The notes under the pieces are model-generated. The model saw only the letters and a program-made list of their open reading frames with translations, was not told the DNA's origin and did not search any database. This document shows, piece by piece, positions 26,273-34,724 of a stretch of 64,000 nt of DNA (position 1 is its first letter; each line of letters opens with the position of its first letter). This stretch comes from Aeromicrobium sp. Sec7.5 (lineage in GTDB: Bacteria > Actinomycetota > Actinomycetes > Propionibacteriales > Nocardioidaceae): positions 434,001-498,000 of the forward strand of contig NZ_JBAJIJ010000001.1 in NCBI RefSeq assembly GCF_036867135.1. The letters run 5' to 3'. Both the position numbers and the translations under genes were made by a program.

Positions 26273-27514
26273 TCAGCCTGCGGTGACGGGTGCCGCTGTC
26301 AGCAGGGAGAGCAGCACGGTGTCAGGATCGGCCAAGAGATCTCGGTTCGGCGACAGCCCTTGGGTGAGGGCGCGCTTGGCGAAGGCGAACTCCTGCGGCC
26401 GGTTGACACAGTCGGCGGCAATCAGTTGCCCGCCGTTGAAGTAGAAGCACGCGAAGCCACGCCCGGCCGCCGGGTCGCCCCGCAGCACGATCTCGTCGAA
26501 GCCAGTGTTGAGGCCCGCGATCTGCAGCTTCAGGTCGAACTGATCCGACCAGAACCACGGCAGTGCCGCGATCTCCTTGTCCTTCCCGCAGATCGTCGCG
26601 GCGACGGTCTTGGCGTGCTCGACCGCATTGGGGACCGACTCCAGACGTATCTGACGTCCGTAGCGACGATCGAGGAAGGTGGCGCAGTCGCCGGCCGCGA
26701 AGATGTGCGGATCATTGGTCCGCCCGTGCCCGTCGATGACGATGCCGTCGTCCACGGCCACACCAGCTTCGTCGGCGAGCTCGACGTTGGGCACGACGCC
26801 GATGCCGACAATCACCATGTCGGCAGCGATGAGGTCACCGTCGGCGAGTCGGACACCCTCCACGTGATCGTCGCCCTCGATCGCGGCTACCCCGACGCCC
26901 AGCCGCAGGTCGACGCCCGCTTCACGGTGCACGCGATCGTAGAACGCGGAGACTTCGGGAGCCGTGACCCGCTGCAGGACTCGGTCGGCCGCCTCAAGCA
27001 CCGACACCGTGGCCCCCAGGTCTCGAAGGCACGCCGCCGTCTCCAGGCCGATGTATCCAGCCCCGATGATCACCACGTGGCTCGAGGGGGTGAGCCCATC
27101 GCGAATGCCGCCAATGTCGGCGGCATCACGCAGATAATGCACTCCGGCCAGGTCTGACCCCGGCAGGCTCAGACGGCGTGGCCGTGCACCCAGGCACAGC
27201 ACGAGGTGGTCGTAGGTGAGGGCCCCACCGTCTGCCAGCTCCACCGTTCGCGCGGAGCGGGTGATGGCCGTGACTCGAGCCTGGCGGAAGGTGACCTCCT
27301 GCTTGCCGTAGAACTCCGGCTTCCGGATCAGCAGCTCGTCCAGGGTCGACGTGCCGGCTAGAAAAGTCTTCGACAGCGGCGGGCGCTGATAGGGCAACGA
27401 GGGCTCGTCACCGACCAGGAGGATCTCCCCGGACCAGCCCTCCTGGCGCAGGCTCGCACACAACTGGGCGCTCGCGTGGCTCGCTCCGACGATAAGTACT
27501 CGGCCGTCATCCAT
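26273..27514 (-). CDS. FAD-dependent ferredoxin reductase, CYP153 cassette 1
   Basis: A 413-residue NAD(P)H-dependent reductase. FAD motif VLIVGASHASAQLCASLR is at the N-terminus with PYQRPPLSKTFL. The second Rossmann motif is VVIIGAGYIGLETAACLR near residue 145, then HIFAAGDCATF and the C-terminal WFWSDQFDLKLQIAGLN. It is the last gene of a reverse operon in the order ferredoxin, CYP153, reductase, 24 bases after the P450 stop. It should pass electrons to the 2Fe-2S ferredoxin at 29.0 kb. It is a clear paralog of the reductase at 37.8 kb. Confidence 0.93.
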   Translation of the reverse strand: MDDGRVLIVGASHASAQLCASLRQEGWSGEILLVGDEPSLPYQRPPLSKTFLAGTSTLDELLIRKPEFYGKQEVTFRQARVTAITRSARTVELADGGALTYDHLVLCLGARPRRLSLPGSDLAGVHYLRDAADIGGIRDGLTPSSHVVIIGAGYIGLETAACLRDLGATVSVLEAADRVLQRVTAPEVSAFYDRVHREAGVDLRLGVGVAAIEGDDHVEGVRLADGDLIAADMVIVGIGVVPNVELADEAGVAVDDGIVIDGHGRTNDPHIFAAGDCATFLDRRYGRQIRLESVPNAVEHAKTVAATICGKDKEIAALPWFWSDQFDLKLQIAGLNTGFDEIVLRGDPAAGRGFACFYFNGGQLIAADCVNRPQEFAFAKRALTQGLSPNRDLLADPDTVLLSLLTAAPVTAG

Positions 27515-27538
27515 GGTCTGGCACTCCGCTCGCCACGA

Positions 27539-28957
27539 TCATTGCGGCTCAGTCAGTCGCGGGGTGAGCTTGACGATCATCTTCTCGTAGCCCTTCACGA
27601 AGTTGGACTGGACGTACTCTGGCTCGCCGATGACCTCGATGTCGTCGAATCGGGCCAACAGCTCCTCCCACAGGATGCGCAGCTGCATTTCGGCGAGACG
27701 GTTGCCCATACAGCGGTGCACACCGAAGCCGAAGGACATGTGGTTGCGCGCGTTCGAGCGGTCGATGATGAACTCGTCCGGGCTGTCGAACTGGCGCTCG
27801 TCCCGGTTGCCGGACGCGTACCACATCACGACCTTGTCGCCCTTGCGGATGAACTGACCACCGAAGTGGACGTCCTTCGTGGCGATGCGCCGCATGTAGG
27901 CCAGCGGGGTCTGCCACCGGATGATCTCTGAGACCAAGTTGGGGATCAGGGACGGGTTGGCCTTGAGCTTCTCGAACTGGTCCGGGAACTGATTCAGGGC
28001 CAGCACACCGCCCGACATCGAGTTGCGCGTCGTGTCGTTGCCGCCGACGATCAGCAGGGTCAGGTTGCCCAGGAACTCCAGCGGCTTCTTGATCAGGTCC
28101 TTGGTGTCCTCCGACGTCTGCATCAACGTGACGAGATCGAAGCCGGGCTCTTCACCCTGCTCTCGCCTCGCCGCCTTGTCGTGCCACAGAGCCATGAAGC
28201 CGCGGGCCAGATCTCCGATTGCCTCGTAGAAGTCGTCCTGATGCGTCGAGCCGCCGGTGGCTTCGGCGATGCCACTGATCGTGTCGGACCAGTAGGTCAG
28301 CTTGCGCCGCTCCTCGTAGGGGAAGTCGAGCAGCGTCGCCAGCATGCGGCCCGTGATCTCTATCGAGACGCGATCGACCCAGTCGAACGGCTGGTCGGTC
28401 GGCAGGTTGTCGAGCACCTCCTGGACCCGCTCCCGGATGAGGGACTCCATCTCCTTCAAGTTCTTGGGAGCGACCACCGCTTGGACGGCCTTGCGCTGCT
28501 GGTCGTGCTTGGGCGGATCCATCGCGATGAACATGTCGATGTCGAGCGGCACGTTGCCGATGATGATGTCGGGCTCTGCCGAGAACTCGTCGGGGTTGGT
28601 GTCGACGGCCTGGATGTCCGCATAGCGGGTGATCGACCAGAACGGGCCGAACGGGCTGTCGGCGAGGAAGTGGACGGGTGCCTCGTCGCGGAGCCGCTTG
28701 AAGTAGGAGTGCCACTTGCCCTGGCGGAACAGGAAGGGGTTGCTGACGTCGATCTCGGTCAACGGGACGTCCGCGACATCAGGAATCGGGCGCTCGACGA
28801 AGACCAGCGGCCGACCCATCCCGACGAACCGCTTGGCCTTCTCGACCAAGTGGGCAGCCTTGACCTGACGGTCCACGGGAACGGTCGCCTGGAAGGTGTT
28901 CTTGACCCTGACCTTGGTCTTCGCGATGACGCTGTCGGTGGTGTTGAGGGTGTTCAT
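27539..28957 (-). CDS. cyp153: Cytochrome P450, CYP153 family (alkane terminal hydroxylase), cassette 1
   Basis: A 472-residue soluble P450 with the CYP153 pattern. The heme-ligand region is FGFGVHRCMGNRLAE with Cys416, and the adjacent MQLRILWEELL is characteristic of the family. The I-helix motif is GGNDTTRNS, and the ExxR motif is in SEIIRWQTPLAYMRR. CYP153 enzymes hydroxylate the terminal carbon of medium-chain alkanes and fatty acids. The start is ATG 28957, 48 bases after the ferredoxin stop, and the reductase follows. This is the classic three-component class I P450 operon. A second, similar set is at 37.8-40.7 kb. Confidence 0.95.
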   Translation of the reverse strand: MNTLNTTDSVIAKTKVRVKNTFQATVPVDRQVKAAHLVEKAKRFVGMGRPLVFVERPIPDVADVPLTEIDVSNPFLFRQGKWHSYFKRLRDEAPVHFLADSPFGPFWSITRYADIQAVDTNPDEFSAEPDIIIGNVPLDIDMFIAMDPPKHDQQRKAVQAVVAPKNLKEMESLIRERVQEVLDNLPTDQPFDWVDRVSIEITGRMLATLLDFPYEERRKLTYWSDTISGIAEATGGSTHQDDFYEAIGDLARGFMALWHDKAARREQGEEPGFDLVTLMQTSEDTKDLIKKPLEFLGNLTLLIVGGNDTTRNSMSGGVLALNQFPDQFEKLKANPSLIPNLVSEIIRWQTPLAYMRRIATKDVHFGGQFIRKGDKVVMWYASGNRDERQFDSPDEFIIDRSNARNHMSFGFGVHRCMGNRLAEMQLRILWEELLARFDDIEVIGEPEYVQSNFVKGYEKMIVKLTPRLTEPQ

Positions 28958-29005
28958 GAGTTTGATCGACCGCCTGTCGTAGGAGTTGGAGGAAGAAGTG
29001 GTGGA

Positions 29006-29326
29006 CTACATCTGGAACTCGGGAAGGCGCACCGTCAGTCCGGCCAAGGCCTCGCATGCCGTGACCTGACACGCCAACCGCGAGCTCGACTCGCATTCGG
29101 GGGACATCTCGAGCATCTGGCCCTCCTGTTCGCTGCGAGTGCCGACGGTCGAGATCCACTTGCTGTCGACGATGATGTGGCAGGTGCCGCACGCGGCCTC
29201 GCCGCCGCAGTCGCCGTCGATACCCGGAACGGCGCTCCCCAGAGCCATCTCCATGAGCGACTCTCCTTCCAGGATCGCCACTTCGTGGGCGGTGCCGTCG
29301 TGCTCGATGAAGGTGACAGGTCGCAT
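29006..29326 (-). CDS. 2Fe-2S ferredoxin, CYP153 cassette 1
   Basis: A 106-residue adrenodoxin/putidaredoxin-type ferredoxin that delivers electrons to CYP153. Cluster ligands are Cys40, Cys46 and Cys49 in DGDCGGEAACGTCHIIVD and Cys86 in SSRLACQV, the C-x5-C-x2-C...C pattern of this class. ATG 29326 is preceded by GAGGAAAT. It is the first gene of the reverse cassette. Length, cysteine spacing and the end LPEFQM match the ferredoxin of cassette 2, which ends LPEFQL. Confidence 0.93.
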   Translation of the reverse strand: MRPVTFIEHDGTAHEVAILEGESLMEMALGSAVPGIDGDCGGEAACGTCHIIVDSKWISTVGTRSEQEGQMLEMSPECESSSRLACQVTACEALAGLTVRLPEFQM

Positions 29327-30375
29327 GGTGATTTCCTCGTGGGTGAGCGGATTCATCGGTGGCCCCAGCTGGAGAGGCGGCCGCTCACGAAGGGATCGAT
29401 GCGGGCCGACTGGTCCCACGACATCTGCGGTGCATTTGTGCCGCGCTGCCTGACCGTCATGGCCATGGGATCGTCCCTTCGTGAGTGGGTCTCGCGTGAC
29501 TGGTGGCGTCCAAGGTCGTGCGCCTGGGACGCACTGTGTGGTGCGCCACACGTCTTAAGTCAGTGAACGGGAATCGGCGGCTGATTCTCCCGGGAAGTCT
29601 GAACAGAACTTCGCCCTCGATTTGTGCAGGACTCTCAAAATAGGTGTCCGCCGCCGAGTGGCGCCGGGGTCCCGGCGTCCCCTGCATGCCGCGCGAGCAG
29701 GGCAACGAGGTCCTGCGACGTTCTCCTGCCGCTCATCGAACGCTGAGAGGGGGCGCCCTGCGGAATCTCAAGCTGCTCCAGCACGCCAAAGTTCCGGAGC
29801 TGTGGAGCGGCGTCGCGTTTCGGTGCTTCGGTGCTTCGGTGCTTCGGTGCTTCGGTAGACCGTAGGGCAGGCCAAGATGTCACCTGTGGTGCAGCAGTCC
29901 CTATGGAGGTTTAGGGATGGCCGGGCTGGACTCGGGAGAGTGGTGTGGCTCTAACGTGCTGACGGGGTGCGGCGAGGGGGCGTGAGCCGTCGGTGTCTAA
30001 TTCGCGGTCGAGGTGGGAACTGCTGGCGCGGGCGAACGCCACAGGGGACAGAAGCGAGGCTCTGTTGCTGCGTTGACAAAAATGAAGAAATGTCACAGCA
30101 TGGCGAGGGCGTGGTGCTGCCCGGTCGGTTGGGTGTCGTCACCGTCAGAACTCAAGTCATGTCGGCGCTGCTCGTCCTCTCGAAGGTACGACCTTCGGGG
30201 AGCAAACGACGTCGATTGGGATTGCGGCGAAAGGACATCCGGTGACGAGCCTCTCGTCGGAGTTGAAGGTCGGCGTCGTGCCTGTTCGTCGACACGACGT
30301 AGGTGGCGACGACCTGGATCGGGTTGGGCGCTCGATGGTCCGTGCTGCCGTGTCGCAGAGCAAAGTGGAACTCGG
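29327..30375. other. One-kilobase intergenic region between cassette 1 and the forward operon
   Basis: About 1050 bp without a convincing protein gene. Short open frames exist on both strands but lack ribosome binding sites and conserved-looking composition. The region should hold divergent promoters for the ferredoxin-P450-reductase operon and for the transglutaminase-led operon. It contains a short tandem repeat near 29821 and, around 30075-30100, an AT-richer stretch (gacaaaaatgaagaaatgtc). Nothing here looks like a tRNA or other stable RNA. Confidence 0.5.
29821..29856 (+). repeat. Tandem 8-bp repeat (cggtgctt x4)
   Basis: Four perfect head-to-tail copies of cggtgctt run from 29821 to 29852 and a fifth partial copy (cggt) follows. 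The repeat is noncoding and lies between the CYP153 cassette and the divergent operon. It is prone to slippage, so its length may vary between strains. Confidence 0.85.
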
Positions 30376-31101
30376 ATGATTCAGTCGCCGGAAGCTTTCC
30401 TTGGAGCCACGGAGTTTCTCGACATCGAGCACGAGGCTGTCCGCGAGTTCACGGCAGTGGCAGTTGGTAGTGCGAGCACCGATCGAGAGAGGTCGGCTCG
30501 TTTGTTCACGGCGGTCCGCGATCAGATTTGGTACGACCCCTACTCGGCGTCGGAAGACCCTGCTCACTACCGAGCGAGCTTCGTCCTAGAAGCGGGGCGT
30601 GCCTACTGCGTTCCCAAGGCGGTGCTGCTGACTGCGGTGTGCCGGGCCGCCGGGATCCCGGCTCGGCTCGGCTTCGCCGACGTCCGTAATCATCTGCAGA
30701 CTGAGTCACTGCGCAGCCTCATGAGCGGGTCGGACTTGTTCGTTTACCACGGCTACAGCTCGCTCTTCATCGACGGTAAATGGGTGAAGGCGACGCCCGC
30801 GTTCAACTCCGAGCTGTGCGCTCGATTCGGCGTTCCCCCGGTCGAGTTCGATGGCGAGCGCGACGCGCTGATGCATGCCTTCACCGCCGACGGAACTCAG
30901 CATATGGAGTACGTCCGGGACCGTGGTGTCTTCGACGACTTGCCGCTGACCGAGATCCTGACGGAGCTTCGGCGTTCCTATGGGTCGCTATTGGTCACCT
31001 CCGCGGCGCCAGTCGCGGATGAGTTCACTGAAGCTCCTGCCACCAACGCATCCTCCGGTGGCAGCTCTCGTCCGCTCGACTCGCCGGCGGATCGCCGATG
31101 A
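30376..31101 (+). CDS. Transglutaminase-like (papain-fold) protein
   Basis: A 241-residue protein with a transglutaminase-like core. A candidate catalytic Cys78 lies in EAGRAYCVPKAVLLTAVCRA, the typical Cys-containing helix. It is followed by GIPARLGFADVRNHL, a candidate His125 in FVYHGYSSLFIDGKWVKAT, and TPAFN where the third residue would sit. It has no signal peptide, so it is probably cytoplasmic. ATG 30376 is chosen because the conserved domain begins soon after it. The frame is open further upstream but reads as low-quality basic sequence. It opens a forward run of seven genes. The substrate is unknown; a peptidase, amidase or acyl-transfer role is possible. Confidence 0.75.
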   Translation: MIQSPEAFLGATEFLDIEHEAVREFTAVAVGSASTDRERSARLFTAVRDQIWYDPYSASEDPAHYRASFVLEAGRAYCVPKAVLLTAVCRAAGIPARLGFADVRNHLQTESLRSLMSGSDLFVYHGYSSLFIDGKWVKATPAFNSELCARFGVPPVEFDGERDALMHAFTADGTQHMEYVRDRGVFDDLPLTEILTELRRSYGSLLVTSAAPVADEFTEAPATNASSGGSSRPLDSPADRR

Positions 31102-31173
31102 CCACGACCGCACCCCGAACCTGCCCCCAGCCCTTACAGGTTCCCGCTGGTCCGACAAGGCCTTGGAGGCCCC

Positions 31174-32700
31174 ATGAGCACGACCACCGCCCACGCACTG
31201 CAGGTTCTCAACCCCATCGACGGTCAGTTGATTGCATCGCTCCCCGGGGATGATCGCGAGTCCGTGGACAAGGTTGCGGCGGGTCTTCGCGATGCTCAGG
31301 TTGCTTGGTGCGACACCGACCCGCGAGACCGGGCGAGGTGGATGCGCCTTTGGCGGGACTGGATTCTGGCGCACACCGAAGAGCTCACGGACCTGCTACA
31401 GGCGGAGACGGGCAAGGTGCGCCCCGATGCACTTGTCGAAACCACGGTGTCTTGCGAGTTCATCACCTACTACGCCGACCACGCGGAAGAGTTTCTCGCA
31501 GACGAGAAGATCAAGTCGGCAGGGCTGCTGAGCCTGCCGAAGCGCTTGTCCACGTCCTATCACCCCTACCCCGTTGTCGGACTCATCACGCCGTGGAACT
31601 TTCCGATCACTCTTTTCCTCATGGATGCAGCACCAGCTCTGGCTGCCGGGTGTGCCGTCCTCGCGAAGTCCTCGGAGGAAACCCCGTTGACGTGTGCGCG
31701 TGTCGTCGAGGGGTGGACCGAAATCGGCGCTCCTCCGGTCCTGGCTCACGTAGTTGGGAGTGGCGCCACCGGAGCTGCGGTGGTGGACGCCGTTGATTAC
31801 GTGCAGTTTACCGGTTCGACAGCCACAGGTCGGGCGGTCGCCGTCCGCTGTGCTGAGCTCCTGAAGCCGGTGAGCCTCGAGCTGGGCGGCAAGGACCCGG
31901 CGATCGTGCTGGAGGACGCTGATCTTGCGCGCGCCGTGGAAGGCATCGCTTGGGGAGGACTGTTCAATGCTGGCCAGGTCTGCATCTCTGTCGAGCGCGT
32001 CTACGTAGTCGCGGACATCTACGACGAGTTCGTCGAACGGCTGATCAAGCGAGTGCAGTCTCTGACTCAGGGCGCTGCAGCCGGTGACGATGTCGGGGCG
32101 ATGGTCACGACGAGGCAGGTTGACATCGCTGATCGCCACGTGACGGAGGCCGTGGCCGCTGGCGCTCGGGTTGCCGCCGGAGGTACTCGGGGTGCCTCAG
32201 GGAACTACTACGCGCCGACCGTGCTGGTCGATGTCACCCATGAGATGGCCTGCATGACCGAAGAGACGTTCGGCCCAACCATCCCTGTCATGCGTGTGGC
32301 CGACGAGGACGAGGCCGTGCGCTTGGCCAATGACTCGGTCTACGGTCTGTCCGCAACCGTCTGGACCCGTGACCATGCTCGTGCGCAGCGCATCGCGCGC
32401 CGGCTTGAGGCGGGTGCCGTCAACATCAACGATGTCTTCAGCAACCTGTTCGCCAGCGCGCTGCCGCATAGTGGCTGGAAGGTCTCAGGCATAGGAGCGC
32501 GTCTCGGCGGTGCCTACGGGATGCGAAAGTACTGCCGGGTCCAAGCGCTGACCCAGCCAAGGATCCCGGTTCTGGCACGAGAGCTCACGTGGTACCCGTA
32601 CACCTCCCGACGTACGGCCATCGCCGGAACAGTGTTGCGCGCGGTCGCCGGTCGCGGACTGCGGCAACGTCTCGGCCTCAGCAAGGAGAAGTGCAAGTGA
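31174..32700 (+). CDS. Aldehyde dehydrogenase (NAD(P)-dependent)
   Basis: A 508-residue ALDH-superfamily enzyme. It has the cofactor-binding VGLITPWNFPITLFLMDAAP, the catalytic Glu in SLELGGKDPAIVLED and the nucleophilic Cys in FNAGQVCISVERVYV. The C-terminus has NDSVYGLSATVWTRD. It resembles succinate-semialdehyde-type dehydrogenases, but in this setting fatty aldehydes from alkane oxidation are more likely substrates (inference). It sits 72 bases after the transglutaminase gene, and its stop overlaps the SDR start, so the two are translated together. Confidence 0.92.
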   Translation: MSTTTAHALQVLNPIDGQLIASLPGDDRESVDKVAAGLRDAQVAWCDTDPRDRARWMRLWRDWILAHTEELTDLLQAETGKVRPDALVETTVSCEFITYYADHAEEFLADEKIKSAGLLSLPKRLSTSYHPYPVVGLITPWNFPITLFLMDAAPALAAGCAVLAKSSEETPLTCARVVEGWTEIGAPPVLAHVVGSGATGAAVVDAVDYVQFTGSTATGRAVAVRCAELLKPVSLELGGKDPAIVLEDADLARAVEGIAWGGLFNAGQVCISVERVYVVADIYDEFVERLIKRVQSLTQGAAAGDDVGAMVTTRQVDIADRHVTEAVAAGARVAAGGTRGASGNYYAPTVLVDVTHEMACMTEETFGPTIPVMRVADEDEAVRLANDSVYGLSATVWTRDHARAQRIARRLEAGAVNINDVFSNLFASALPHSGWKVSGIGARLGGAYGMRKYCRVQALTQPRIPVLARELTWYPYTSRRTAIAGTVLRAVAGRGLRQRLGLSKEKCK

Positions 32701-33533
32701 CGACGAAGAGTGCAGGTGCCTCGGCGAAGACCGTGGCTATCACCGGCGGTGCCCGGGGCATCGGTTATGAAACCGCCAAGGAACTGATCCGGCGGGGCCA
32801 CCGGGTCGCCATCGGCGACATCGATGAAGTCCGCGCCAAGGACACCGCCGCTGAGCTCGGTGTGGACGTCGTGACGCGGCTCGATGTGACGGACCCCGAG
32901 TCGTTCCTTGCGTTCCTCGATCTGGTTGAAGCCGAGCTCGGTCCCCTCGACGTGTTGATCAACAATGCCGGAATTATGCCCACCGGCGCCGCGCACCAGG
33001 AAGAGGACGCGGTGACCCGACGCCAGGTGGAGATCAACATCCTCGGGGTCATCTTCGGGAGCAAGCTTGCCCTTCAACGGATGCTGCCGAGGCGTGCCGG
33101 GCACATCATCAACACGGCATCGCTGGCTGGCGAGCTTGCCGTTCCCGGTCTGGCGACGTACTGCGCCACAAAGTTCGCGGTCATCGGTTTCACCGAGGCA
33201 GCCCGACAGGAGTACCGCAAGTCCGGCATCCAGCTGTCCACCGTCCGGCCGACGTTCACCAACACGGAGCTCGTCGCCGGAACTACTGGGGCAAAAGGGC
33301 TGCGAAACGCCGAGCCGGAAGAGATCGCTCGGGCCACAGCCGACTTGATCGAGAATCCCCGTCCCTTTGTGAGGGTCACCCGTTTGGCCGGCGGCGTCAT
33401 CGCGGCTATGAAGTTCGTTCCGACGCGGCTCTCTACCGGTCTTGGCTCCGCTCTAGGCGCGGACTCGGTGTTCCTCGAAGATGTCGACACGGCAGCTCGG
33501 CAGGCCTATCTGAATCGCATCCGCGACAACTGA
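32697..33533 (+). CDS. Short-chain dehydrogenase/reductase
   Basis: A 278-residue classical SDR. The nucleotide motif is TGGARGIGYETAKEL near residue 13, NNAG is in LDVLINNAGIMPTG, and a catalytic Ser lies in NTASLAGE. The Tyr-x3-Lys motif is YCATKFAVIGF. GTG 32697 overlaps the ALDH stop by four bases (GTGA). An alternative much earlier start would lie inside the ALDH gene. It would interconvert an alcohol and an aldehyde or ketone, working beside the ALDH. It is followed 48 bases later by the BtrH-like gene. Confidence 0.9.
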   Translation: MTTKSAGASAKTVAITGGARGIGYETAKELIRRGHRVAIGDIDEVRAKDTAAELGVDVVTRLDVTDPESFLAFLDLVEAELGPLDVLINNAGIMPTGAAHQEEDAVTRRQVEINILGVIFGSKLALQRMLPRRAGHIINTASLAGELAVPGLATYCATKFAVIGFTEAARQEYRKSGIQLSTVRPTFTNTELVAGTTGAKGLRNAEPEEIARATADLIENPRPFVRVTRLAGGVIAAMKFVPTRLSTGLGSALGADSVFLEDVDTAARQAYLNRIRDN

Positions 33534-33581
33534 CCAGCTACTCCTAAGTATTCCGACCCAGCTACCTGTAAAGGACTTCAC

Positions 33582-34649
33582 ATGCCGAACGCGAGCCTCA
33601 TCCGGGAGTATCCCCATCAGATGGGCGGGCATTGCGGCTCCGGCGCCTTGCGCGACCTGCTGCACTGGAGTGGTCTTGGATGGGATGGCCCGCCTCGTGA
33701 GGGCCTTGTCTTCGCCCTCGGTGGTGCACTAGGCCTCTCGTACGTCCAATCGGATGGCTTGGCGCCCCCGATCTACCTCGTCGGTCGAGGCTCGGACTTC
33801 GAAGTCGATCTCCCGGTGCGTTTGGGGGGAGATGTGCAGGTACTCACCACTGACGATCCTGCCGAAGGGTGGTCATGGGTCCGAGACGAGGTGGACGCGG
33901 GACGTCCCAGTTTGGTGTGGGGGGACATCGCCGAACTGCCGTACCTGCGGGTCAAGTTGCAGATGAGCCGCCACGACATTGTGGTGGTCGGATACGACGA
34001 GAGCGAGGGTGTGGCCTACGTCGTGGACAACGATCGAGCCGATGTCCAAGAGGTCCCGCTCGACGCCCTGGCGCGAGCCCGGTCGTCGACATCTTTCCCG
34101 GAGCCGACACGCCATTGCACCTATCGGATCTCCTGGCCCGAATCGTTGCCGAACATCTCGGGCGTCGCGGCAGAAGCCTTCAAACAGTCCGCGACCAGGA
34201 TGCGCAATCCAACAGGACCGGGGATCGTCGATCTCACGTCGGCGACCAGCGGGGCTGAAGGTCTGGAGGGCGTGAGGCTGCTTGCCTCGGACACTGAGAC
34301 GTGGTCCGACCTTGCTGCGCACGAGTCTGAGGTTCTCCTCTTCAGCCTGAGCGCCTTCATCGAAAAGGCGGGCACCGGCGGTGGGTTGTTCCGTCGGCTA
34401 CTCGCCGACGGTTGCGAGGACGTCGCTCGCTTGACCGGAGACGCGGCAACCGCCGATCTGGCCGAGGTCGCCCTCCGGTGCGCGCAGGCGTGGACGCAGA
34501 CCGCTCGCGCCGGTGTCCAGCGCGATGTCGACGTACAGGCGCGGGCGGAGGCGGTCGCCCTGGCGGCCAGCGTCCTGCCTCAGCTGGAGTCGGACGTGGT
34601 CGACGCCCTTGAGTCCGCCGCGACCTCCCTGACGGTCGAGGGTCGCTGA
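33582..34649 (+). CDS. BtrH-like acyltransferase (BtrH N-terminal domain, DUF4872-type)
   Basis: A 355-residue protein. The N-terminal region has GGHCGSGALRDLLHW with a probable nucleophile Cys18. EGLVFALGGALGLSYV is the BtrH-type glycine-rich loop, and a candidate His131 is in MSRHDIVVVGYDE, followed by AYVVDNDRADVQEVPL. In butirosin biosynthesis BtrH moves an acyl chain from a carrier protein to an aminoglycoside. The fold is that of a cysteine peptidase. The C-terminal 150 residues are helical (DUF4872-like). No carrier protein is encoded nearby, so acyl-CoA from the following ligase is a possible donor. It lies centrally in the seven-gene operon. The substrate is unknown. Confidence 0.78.
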   Translation: MPNASLIREYPHQMGGHCGSGALRDLLHWSGLGWDGPPREGLVFALGGALGLSYVQSDGLAPPIYLVGRGSDFEVDLPVRLGGDVQVLTTDDPAEGWSWVRDEVDAGRPSLVWGDIAELPYLRVKLQMSRHDIVVVGYDESEGVAYVVDNDRADVQEVPLDALARARSSTSFPEPTRHCTYRISWPESLPNISGVAAEAFKQSATRMRNPTGPGIVDLTSATSGAEGLEGVRLLASDTETWSDLAAHESEVLLFSLSAFIEKAGTGGGLFRRLLADGCEDVARLTGDAATADLAEVALRCAQAWTQTARAGVQRDVDVQARAEAVALAASVLPQLESDVVDALESAATSLTVEGR

Positions 34650-34724
34650 CCTCCCCACGTAGCGCGGGGCATGTTAATCCCAGCATTGCCGTCCACTGAC
34701 CTTGAAGTACACCGAGGAGATCTG

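Noticed and set aside
29821-29856. Possible CRISPR-like array
   Set aside because: The 8-bp units are directly adjacent with no spacers, and no cas genes are present. It is a simple tandem repeat.
30013-30375. N-terminal extension of the transglutaminase-like gene
   Set aside because: The upstream codons give a Cys/Arg/Ser-rich string with no conserved features. The domain begins just after ATG 30376.
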